A stretch of 64,000 nt of DNA, from the NCBI GenBank assembly GCA_013400975.1, contig WBMZ01002715.1:86717-150716 (forward strand), read 5' to 3'. Source of the DNA: Atrichornis clamosus. Lineage: Eukaryota; Chordata; Aves; Passeriformes; Menuridae. A program made the position numbers and the translations under genes. Below, one piece after another: positions 41,756 to 50,460 of the stretch (the first letter of the stretch is position 1; every line of letters starts with the position of its first letter). The notes under the pieces were generated by a model that saw nothing but the letters and a program-made list of their open reading frames with translations, ran no database searches and had not been told where the DNA came from.

Positions 41756-42709
41756 TCATCCATCACATGATCTGTTTATCCAGTTGTGTGCTGGACACTT
41801 GGTCCAGATACTGTGACAGACATTATCAAAAGCTTTATTGAAATCCAAAGAGATCACAACTGGCATCCATTGATCAATTGTGGGGGTCACTTTGTCATAA
41901 AAGGAAATTAAGTTTGGCAAGCAGGACTTACTGCTCATAAACCTGTGCTGGCTGTGACCCATGAATGCATTGTCCTTCCAGTGTTTTTCAGTAACTCCCA
42001 ACATAACCCTGTTTGTAATTGTACCAGGCATTGAAGTGACACTGACAGACCTGTGCTTACCAGGGTCATCCTTCTGGCCCTTCTGGAAAATTGGGACATT
42101 TGCCAAGTTCCAGTCCACTGGGACCTTTTCAAATCCCTGAGACCATTCCAGAATCATTGAGAGAGGTCTTGTGATGACATAAGTCAGCACTTTGAGTACC
42201 CTTGGATGAATCCCATCAGGTCTCACAGACTTCAAGAGATTCAGCTGGAGAAGGAAATCCTGCACAAGATTGGGATTCATTGGGAGTTTATAATTCTCAC
42301 AGTCATGGTTCTCCAGCTCAGGGCACCAGGACTCCAACAGGGCACCACCAGTGCTGAAGGTCAAAGTAAAAAAGGCATTAAATGTCTCTGCTCCTTCTAG
42401 GTTCCTGTTTGTGAGGTGACCATCCTCCTCACGTAATGAGCCAACGTTATTTCTGTACTGCCTTTTGCTATTAACATCTTTTAAAGCACCCTTTTTATTG
42501 TCTCCCACAGTTCTGGCCAGCTTCAACTCTGATTGAGCTTTAGCTACATAAATTTTCTCACCACAGAGGTGAACAGCATCTCTGTAGTCCTCCCATGTCC
42601 CTGAATGTTGCTTCCACTGGCCATACACTTCCTTTTTTGTTCCAGGAGAAGATCCCTGCTCAGCCAAGTCGGTCTTTTGTCTCATGTGCCTGACTTCCCA
42701 CATTTTCAA
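41756..42709 (-). pseudogene. CR1 reverse-transcriptase segment, 317-codon open stretch
   Basis: The longest uninterrupted piece of the CR1 ORF2. It runs from the linker after the endonuclease (KIYVAKAQSELKLART) through NLLKSVRPDGIHPRVLK, PLSMILEWSQGFEKVPVDWN and DDPGKHRSVSVTSMPG to motif A, SLDFNKAFDNV, with the catalytic Asp at residue 289. It lacks the remainder of the palm (FADD motif), which is in a different frame downstream, and lacks the endonuclease. It is therefore a remnant and not an independent gene. The first Met is arbitrary. Confidence 0.9.
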
Positions 42710-42860
42710 ATTACCTGCTCCTGTACTCTTAGGAGTTGGTACTTAAGAAGTGACCAGCACTGACAGACTGCAGCACCTTCAAAAGCATCTTCCTAGGGGA
42801 CCTCACTCACTAGTTCCCTGACCAGCCTCAAGTCTGCTCTCCTCATGGTAAGGATTGAAG

Positions 42861-43241
42861 TCACTGGCACTTCAGGCTGGCACTTGTCCTCCTGTAAACA
42901 GAGATTTTTAACTCTATCATTTTGTGGTCACTGTGGCCAAGACAGCCACCAATCACTACTCCACTCAACAGACCCTCTCTGTCAACAAGCAACAAATCAA
43001 GGCGGGCACCTTTCCTAGTCAGCTCTCTTAGTATCTGAACCAAGAAGTTATCATCCACGTGTTCTAGAAATCGCCTGAACCTGTTTACACCAGCTGTGTG
43101 GCATTCCCAGTTAACATCTGGCAAGGTAAGGTCCCCCATAAGAAAAAAGGTGGCTGACTTAGAGGTATCCCTTAGCTCCATAAAGGATAATTCATCAGTG
43201 TTGTCATCCTGGCTGGGGTGCCCATAGTTCCACAATGACAT
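42861..43241 (-). pseudogene. CR1 endonuclease C-terminal segment
   Basis: 126 codons covering the later half of the APE-type endonuclease of CR1 ORF2: LMGDLTLPDVNWE, RRFLEHVDDNFLVQ, GARLDLLLVDREGL and GGCLGHSDHKMIEL. The SDH catalytic motif is kept, while the Asn of GDFN is replaced. The N-terminal half lies upstream in other frames. Confidence 0.88.
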
Positions 43242-43590
43242 CTGTTTGTTTGTCCCTTAATCCTTACCCAGTGGCTCTCAACTGTGCCACTGCCAGCTGC
43301 AAGCTCCATACATTCCAGCCCCTCTATTACATACGTCACCTCTTGACCTCACCTTCCCTGCCTTACCTCTCCTGAAGATCCCATAGTTGTCCACTGTAAC
43401 ACAGCAGTCACAGAACTCACCTCACCAGCTTTCGCTTGTGCCAATGATGTCGTATCTCTGGGACTAGGCCAAGGCTCTGAGCTCCTCTGGCTTGTTCCTC
43501 TTCCTGTGTGCCTTGGTGTAGGAACATTTCAAGTGCAGTTCATTGTAGCACCTTATGGAGAGGACTATAGGACCTCATTAGCAGGCAGTC

Positions 43591-43688
43591 CATCAGACTT
43601 TGTCATGCAGTTCCATTGCTTATCACAGGCAAACCTGGTTTTCTCCCAGGCTTGCCTGTGATAAGCAATGGAATAGCACATCAGACTT
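43591..43688. repeat. Near-perfect hairpin flanked by 10-bp direct repeats
   Basis: Arms of 22 bp are exact reverse complements (43611-43632 and 43652-43673). Inside them, after one mismatched pair, cctgg (43634-43638) pairs with ccagg (43646-43650) around a 7-nt loop, giving about 28 bp of stem. The direct repeat catcagactt occurs at 43591-43600 and 43679-43688, bracketing 78 bp. The flanking repeats suggest an inserted foldback or a rearranged CR1 5' junction. Confidence 0.9.
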
Positions 43689-46600
43689 GAAAGGTGCACA
43701 CAAAGTGATTTAGAAACTGCTACATGGATTCCAGGATTGAAAGCTTTCCAGACTTCTAAGTTTATTATAATTTTTTTTTACCATATAACTTCCATTAACT
43801 AACTACGTGTCAGGATAGTAAAGCATACTCTTAAACAAAACAAAGCATTTTTAAAACACAAGGATAAGCTTATCACTTGCTAAAAAAAGATGGAAAGAAA
43901 AAAATATATACTTTGAACAGGTAGTGCCAGGAGACTTGATCAAAATCAGAATTCACAGAGGTGTTAACAGCAAAACAAACTGTATATAAACAATCTCAAT
44001 ATCATTCTTTTGTCAGAATCTGAAAATGCTTGTATTCACCCTGCTACATCTGAAGGGTGAACTGTAAATGGAATCATAGTAAGATGAATTCTCTAGACAA
44101 AGCAAGCAGAAGGAAGGTCTAACCTATCATGAATGGTTGTCCAGGTCAAATAAACATATTTCAGACTTCCATTGTAACACTACTACAACCTGCATGAATG
44201 GTAAGGGTATCAGTGGTCAGATATAGGGGGTTTTTTTCTAGTACTTCGAACAAACACTTAGAGAGGCTTCTTTTCCCCCCAACACAAGCAAAAAGAAGCA
44301 AGCTGTTTTACAATACAACAGATGTTAGACAATGTAAAGACACTATCTCATTAATCTCAAGATATAATATGAGGATACTTTAATCCTCAGGTAGGGAATC
44401 ACTTAGAAAGATACTGCTGAAGGCAAACTTCTAATCAAAAGAGTTCAACTGCTAGTACGAGATTCCACTCCTCTGTCTAGTTTCCAGCCATTCCAGCCAT
44501 TTTAATTCCTTTACAATGCACCTAGTAACTGCTATGCCTGACACATTTAGCAATTAAATTTCCTTTAAGTTTTTCCAACTGGAACACAGCAACTTTCTGT
44601 CAGTCTGCTCAATTCAGCACGCTGGACTCCTCTACTAGCAGGAACTCCAAGGCTGTTATTCAGTATGACACCTACCAAGCACCACATAAGCAGTGCCATC
44701 TAAACAGACAGGCAAACTCCTGACAGGGAGCCATCAGCGGGGTTTCAAGAAGTCATATCCTTACTACTGCTCATAAGATAAGAGGTGAACACAGACTGGG
44801 GCTGAACATCCTATGCAGATTCCATAACGGAATCATTTGTCTTTCACTCCAGTATTTCCCACAAACAGGTCAGCAGACTGCTGTGTCTCGAGTCGGCAGC
44901 CTCAGGTACAAAACACCTAGATCACTGTTCCTTACACTTTTAAAATCATTCATCACCCTGTTATTAACAAAAGAACACTTCCGAACTTAGAAGACTTCCA
45001 TCTGGTTAGGTAAAAATATAAACTTTATCTATACTGTAGACATTGCATAAAACCCAGCTGTATAACTGTCTTTCCTAAATAAACCAAGATTTTGATTATA
45101 TATACACCTTTTTTTTAACGGGTAGCCACAAAAATACTTGTTATTCTCCTGGTTGGTGTTCAGAAAAAAAAAAAAACCAAAACAAAAAAAACACCCACAA
45201 AGCTATATCAGCATAATTCTCAAGTGTAAACAGTTACAAAAGTAAAGCTGCAGTTTCACCAGCACAGCTTGTTTTGCTTGGAGCAGGACAGAATTACTAT
45301 ATCAACACAAAACATAACTCTCACCCTATATGTGGGTGTCACAAAGCACTGTCAGTGAATAATGGGAGCTCTATGTTTCTTGGATAGACACTAGAACAGC
45401 TGTAAATGAGAAAAGTGCTGCAAGTAAACTCAACACCTGCTTCAAGTGAGTACCTACAAACTGAGAAACGCTTTCCAAACATAATTAAAGATCGTTACAA
45501 AATTTAATATTTAAAGAAGGAAACATATAAAGTAATGATAATTGCATACAATACCTTTTACAACCTGAAGAATTGTTATGTGGCAACAAAACCCAAATCC
45601 CACAGCACTTAATATTTATAGCAAATCCAACTTTCAAGATTCAATAAGCTATCAAGAAACTACTTTACAATCACTGAAAAGGAAAAACATTGCAAGTGTT
45701 TCCAAAGCCATTTTCAAAAGTCACCGTTACTTAGATAAGCACTAGTGCTGAGAAGATAAAAACCAGCCTTCACTTTTATCACGGTGATCTCTAAATCCAA
45801 AGTGTTGTCACTACTCCCAACCTGTCACCATCCATTTTCACAGCTTCCACGATGGTTTCTGTCCGCCACCAACTCCAATACAGAATACATTTAAGACACA
45901 GAACTCTTTAGGAACTGGCTCTATTGCCTTCACACTGAACAGGAGAGAAACTAATCATTAATGAATAATAATCTGTTGACATTTTTCATGCCTATTTCAA
46001 GATAACTGAGACAACACAAACTTTTACTTATCTTATTCTGCCACCTTTCCTATCATTAAATTCTCCAGCTGCATTGCAATTGAAATGAGATCCTGCTGCT
46101 TTACAGTGAAACCTGTTTTTGGACTCAGTTTTGGGCAGGAAGGCTTCTAGGTTCTTGTATCTTCTATGAGTGAATTTTTTCAACTGGTACCCCTTTTCAT
46201 GTCAGAGTATCTTATTATTGGTCTCCACCACAGTGGCACGATGATCACAAAAGGGAAATATTTAGCATTAAATGGCTACTTCATTCTTACAAAAGATTAT
46301 TTTCTTCAAAAATAAGACAATGAAACACCCAGCAGCGCTCTAAGATAACATCTCCTGAGAAGTAATTTTAAAACATACACCATGCAGAGCTGCAAGTGCT
46401 GTGGTTAAATTCAGTGCGTACTACTACCAAGCCACTACGTACAGCACAGTAAAGCCATGCCTAGCATCTAGTGAGAAAGACAGCAAGAAACTGCAGTGTT
46501 GCAGATTACTCCAACAAGCCATCATATACATCACAGCCTTCTTTTGTCTGAGACCTTTAGCTGACCAGGTTGAATCAATACTTTAAAACATTTTCTCATG

Positions 46601-48340
46601 ACTACATAGCTATATGAAAGACAGGACAAGAAAATAGTCTGCAAAACATTAATTGGTAAGTAGGTACTCACATTTGACATGTGAGACAGTTTTTGAAGCT
46701 GTTCACCATCAGGAATGATCTAGTGCTCCCTAGCTAAACGATTCTTAGGAATGCGTGTGGCAATGAATAAAAACATTTAAGATTAAATACTGAAGAGAGA
46801 TAGCTTTGCATAAGTATATGCCAGTCAAAAATGCAACATTTACTACTAGCAAGTTTAGCCAATAATACCTTGTACAACAGTTATCTACATTTATTAAAAT
46901 TTGACCCCAAATATGTGATTATATGCTTCATTGCTAGGTATAGAAGTAATCAGTTTAAAGGTACAAGAAGTTTCCACGAAACACCAACACATGGTGACAA
47001 GCAGCAAAGTTTAGGCCCTCAAAAACATGAGAACAGTGAGAACTTGTTTCTCAATGCCTAAATATGTTAACCTTAAGAAATAAAGATACCCTTAACAATA
47101 TAGCAAATTCAAACACAGGATTCTAATGGCTGCTGAGCAAGGAATGTGTTTTCCTGGAAAGCAAGACATATTTTGAGCAATACTTTAACAAAACAAACAA
47201 AAACCCCAACTACCACCAAACCCACAAAACTAGCAAACCCCAAACCACACCATCCAAAATCTACCAAAGGAACACTAGTTCAGAAAACTAGTTTCAAGAC
47301 CTAAGACATTAGTCTAAAAGAGCAAAAAGAAACCCACTGCCCAAAACCAACCAACCAAAGACAACCAAAATATCATGGCGTACATCACTCGTTGCAAGGT
47401 GCAAAACCATTACTGACTGGGCTAGGAGAGAGGCTCAGAGAAGCAAAGATGCAGCATTTTAAGGTTCCTATAAAAGGCAGAGGGGGCAGGTATTTAAGGG
47501 GGCTCCACATAAAACGAACAAGACACAGTCTATGAGGTTTGCACACTCTGACCCAGAAAACTAAAAAGACTTACTTGTATTCATCACTTTCTGAAACAAT
47601 ACTGAAGACCTGTGCCTAAACTCTTCACCTCAAACTAAAGGGTATGCAAGTAATTATCTCAAAAACCACAGTTATAAAGATTTCTACTGTTCCTAAAACT
47701 CATTCCTCAACCTTCCAAGACCTTCTTGTATGAAAGTATGGGCTGTGAAAGTGCCTAGGATGTCACAAGAAAGGGTTAGTGACTTCAGGTGTCGAGAACA
47801 TGATTTCATCTTCTCCTGATGCTTCAGAAACAAAGCTCTTTAATTTTCTGGAGTTATTTTAATAATCTGTAACATTAACCAAGAGAACTACAAGGTTATT
47901 TTCTACAAAAATATGGTGGTCACCATTATTAGTGCAAAACTGCAGACAGAAATCCATCTCTGTTCAAAGTTTCCTGTAGTCTTTCTTGTTAACTGCAAAA
48001 CAAGCTAAAAACTTAGTTATCATTCTTCTGAATTCCTCTAGGAGTATTACAAATCAATGCCAGATTTTTATACTAGTAGCAAACCGCAGAGGACAGTGGT
48101 GTTGGCTGATAAAAATATCTTCCTCTGCCTTTAAAAAAATGCTCTTTAAACCACTACATTTTTTCCAGTACAGGAAATTCTTCTGGGTTCCAAACTGAGT
48201 AATATTTACACCTGAACATCTATTCTGACCTGATAAATCAATTTGCTTTCATTACTACTGTTTTGACCATACTTTAACAGGCACGTGCAGTTTGACCCTC
48301 CAAAAGCCCTAGAACTTACTCTGTCGACAAGAAGCTACTA
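43689..48340 (-). other. Intron sequence; no gene recognised
   Basis: AT-rich. It contains A/C-rich simple DNA at 45160-45200 and 47185-47260. ORFs of 60-76 codons only, no family resemblance. Confidence 0.5.
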
Positions 48341-48580
48341 AGAAAAAAAAAAAAAAAAAAAAGCCGCAGGTAGTGAAATATCTACTTCTTTTAGGATAAA
48401 TGACACCTCATCTGTTCATTTGTTGGGACCCCTGCGCGGTCCCTCCGCCTGGCGCGGCCCATCGCGCTGCTGCCGGCAGTAACGGGAGAACCGGGCACGG
48501 GCGACGAGCGCTCGGCGGGGCTGCGCCCGGCGCCCCCAGCGGCGCCTCCGGTGCGGCGGCGCCCCCCCGTCCCCACTCAC

Positions 48581-49051
48581 CTCGGCGGCCGGGATGTTCA
48601 CCACACCTGTCGACCTCCTCTTCTCCCTCAGCTTCCTCTTCTCGATCTGTCCCTTCCCCTTCCTGGCGCTGGGGCCCGAGCTCTTTCCCTTGGCGGCCAG
48701 CTTCTCCTCGCCCTCGGGGGAGCCCGGTGCTGCGGCGGGCTCGGCCCCGCGGCCCCCAGCGAGGGCCGGCGGCGGCTCCTTGGCGGGGGCGGCGCGGCCC
48801 AGGGAAGCGCTGGCGAGGCTGACGCAGTTCACGGCCACGCCGGCGGGGGGCGCAGCGCGGTCGGGGGGCAAGTTGTTGTTGTTGTTCAGCTCGGCAGATG
48901 GGCCGCCCCCCCCGGGCCTGTGCTCCCCCCCGGCCGGTGCGCCCGGGGCCAACGGTGCCTGTTTTGCCCGCATCTTCTCCCTCTTGGCTTTCCATTCCTC
49001 CAGAAAGTCCGTCGTACTGCCCCCGGCGCTGCGGTAGCCGCCGGTCGCCAT
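48581..49051 (-). CDS. PAWR: PAWR (Par-4) first coding exon, residues 1-157
   Basis: Encodes the N-terminal half of prostate apoptosis response-4, a nuclear and cytoplasmic pro-apoptotic protein that binds WT1, atypical PKC and SPRY-box proteins. The start is fixed by the conserved opening MATGGYR, then STTDFLEEWKAKREKMRAK (about residues 12-30, including the first basic NLS). ELNNN at 54-58 is the SPSB/FBXO45-binding motif, here in a run of five Asn. The end is nearly identical to mammals: KGKSSGPSARKGKGQ at 121-135, a basic NLS, RRST at 145-148 (the PKA-type Thr is T148) and VVNIPAAE at 150-157, opening the SAC region. The exon ends in GAG and a GTGAGT donor at 48580-48575, phase 0. The middle (about 31-120) is Ala/Gly/Pro-rich and diverged. 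Reading past the donor gives only intron translation. The human comparison is from memory. Confidence 0.97.
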
Positions 49052-49217
49052 GTTCCCGGCAGACTGGACGGCGAGAGCGCCCCACCAGCACCTCTGCCGC
49101 CGCCCGCCCTAGGCAGCTCTGCTACCGCCCGGAGAGGAGAGGTCCCGGCGGGTCGGGCGGGAGACGGGGGCGGGAGAGACGAGGGCGGGGAGAGAGGCTC
49201 GGAGAAGCACAAACACC
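49052..49217 (-). other. PAWR: PAWR 5' UTR part of the first coding exon
   Basis: Upstream of the ATG on the minus strand is a strong acceptor: a pyrimidine tract (positions about 49240 to 49221) and then CTCTCCAG ending at 49218. The exon would therefore begin at 49217, giving 166 nt of untranslated leader. This agrees with known PAWR genes, where the ATG lies in the second exon. The acceptor is read directly from sequence; its use is inferred. Confidence 0.75.
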
Positions 49218-49619
49218 CTGGAGAGAAACAAAAGGGGGGACGTAAGCAGCACTGCCTATCCCCGTCCCGCCGCCTCGCCAACTCCCCGGGAAGCCCCCCG
49301 GCCCTGGGGGACGGGTCTCCATCACCGCCCGCCCTCGCACGCTCGGCTCCCACAGCTCGGACCACGCCGCCCGGACCCGGCGCGGCGCCCCTCGCTCCCC
49401 GTGGCTCCCCTCACCCCGCGGCGCGGGGCTATCCGGCGGTACCCGCCTCCTCCGCGCGCCTGCTGCGGCCACGACGGGCGCGCAGCTCCGTCCCTCGCCC
49501 CGGGGCCAGCGGGTACGATCCCCCCCGACGCCGGTGCCATCCCCCCGACGCCCGCTTGCCTGCCTGGCGAGCCGCGTTCCCGCGTGCAGCAGGGCGGGGC
49601 GAGCGCGGCTAGCGCTCAC

Positions 49620-49950
49620 CTCCCGCCCGGTGGGGCCGCGGCTCGGGTGCTCCACAGGCGCCGGCGGCACCAGGTGAGCAGCACCGCCTCCCGCCGTCCC
49701 GGAAGGAACGGCGCGGCCCCAAGCCTTCCCGAGCTCCCTCCCCTTTCCCCATCGCGGCGCGGACACAGCCGAAGCCAGGGCGGAAACTGCCGAGATGGCC
49801 TCGACAATGGGGTGAGGGCGGGGAGGCCCCGCCCGGCCCGGTGCGCGCCACGACCCAACCGCCCCGGCTGCTGGTCCGCAGCGGTGCTCTGGCACCTGCC
49901 CCGGGCAGCGCCGGCGCGGGAGCGGACACGGACCTCGGTGCTCCCAATGA
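49620..49950 (-). other. PAWR: Putative non-coding first exon of PAWR (5' end uncertain)
   Basis: A good donor on the minus strand, GGGAG followed by GTGAGCGC, lies at 49620/49619, about 400 nt upstream of the acceptor at 49218. It would splice a non-coding first exon to the ATG-bearing exon. The 5' limit given is only a guess inside the CpG island; no TATA box is evident. Use of the ATG exon directly from a start site nearer 49220 cannot be excluded. Confidence 0.45.
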
Positions 49951-50460
49951 GCGGCAGCGCCGGCTGGAGAGCGCGAGAAGCGCCGCGGCGGGAGTAGAGT
50001 GGAGATGAGCGGGACGGGACGCCGCCGGCCCCGGGCTGCGCTCCCCGTCCCGGGCGGCTTTAATGGGCGGGGGCTATCGGAGCCCAGCCAGGAGGGGCCG
50101 GAGAAGGCGGTCTGGTGTCACACCCCTCCGCGGGGAGCTCCGCCAAGCCCGCCCCGCACCTGCCGTAAAGCCTCGGCAGAAGGGCCCCGACGTGCGGCCG
50201 CCTCCCGCGGGGCAGGTGCTGGGCTCGGCTCTCGGGCGGGGCGGTCCCCTGGCACCGCCGGCCGCTGTCACCGGCGGCGAGGCGAGGAGCCGCATGTGGA
50301 ACCCGGCTCGGTCAGCCCGCGGCTTCGCTGTCGTCAAGGACACGCGGCGCTGGGACTGGGCCTGGCCTGAAAACGTAGTGCCGCCGCTGCCCTCGCTCCG
50401 CGGTACGGCGGGGACGGTGCACGGTGGGAAGCGCCCGCAGTCAGTGGCTCCCGCAGCCTA

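Larger units (their letters stand above)
40749..43600 (-). mobile_element. CR1 LINE, near-complete ORF2 but inactivated
   Basis: Read on the minus strand. The 5' part (about 43560-43430) encodes a CR1 ORF2 opening like YTKAHRKRNKPEEL followed by YDIIGTSESW. The endonuclease follows at 43400-42860, with WVRIKG, LMGDLTLPDVNW (canonical GDFN changed to GDLT), RRFLEHVDDNFL and HSDH. Reverse transcriptase lies at 42709-41500: RPDGIHPRVLKVL, VPVDWNLANVPIF, SLDFNKAFD (motif A near 41845), then GPILGPVLFNIFINDLD and FADSTKLGG near 41600 where FADD is expected. The C-terminal piece (41240-41000) reads YKKDIKLLESTQRRVTRMVK. The 3' end at 40749-40800 is the avian CR1 terminus. Frameshifts and stops break it into at least four frames. 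It has the same orientation as PAWR and lies in its intron. Confidence 0.93.
8690..48580 (-). other. PAWR: PAWR large intron, about 39.9 kb
   Basis: Bounded by the GTGAGT donor at 48580 and the TTTTAG acceptor at 8690, phase 0. The content is mostly AT-rich non-coding sequence with scattered CR1 remnants, microsatellites and one larger CR1. No additional exon could be supported by a recognisable protein. A run of 20 A (48343-48362) lies about 220 nt inside the donor end, so it is poly-U in the transcript. Confidence 0.92.
48420..50460. promoter_or_regulatory. CpG island and TATA-less promoter of PAWR
   Basis: Both sides are AT-rich, but this 2-kb block is very GC-rich and dense in CpG, as at housekeeping promoters. 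It contains the first coding exon, the probable first exon and upstream sequence. Visible sites include several GC boxes (for example CCCCGCCC near 49828 and GGGCGGGG near 50065), a CCAAT at 49943-49947 (inverted relative to PAWR), an ETS-type CCGGAAGG at 49699-49706 and a YY1-like GAGATGGCC at 49792-49800. Motif occupancy is inference. Many long ORFs here on both strands are side effects of high GC. Confidence 0.9.

Noticed and set aside
47185..47260. A/C-rich runs with CCAAAC-like units
   Set aside because: Irregular simple sequence, without the fixed unit of a telomeric or satellite repeat.
48416..48580. Extension of the PAWR frame past residue 157 to a stop
   Set aside because: Follows a GTGAGT donor, and the conserved continuation is found in the exon at 8561-8689, so this part is intron.
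48408..49091. 227-codon minus-strand ORF overlapping PAWR in another frame
   Set aside because: Frame-shifted shadow of the PAWR exon with no conserved motif.
48551..49612. 353-codon plus-strand ORF across the CpG island
   Set aside because: Antisense to the PAWR coding exon and composed almost only of Pro/Ala/Arg/Gly; stop codons are rare by chance at this GC content.
49122..49895. 257-codon minus-strand ORF upstream of the PAWR ATG
   Set aside because: Runs through the 5' UTR, a strong acceptor and the CpG island; low-complexity composition, no family resemblance.
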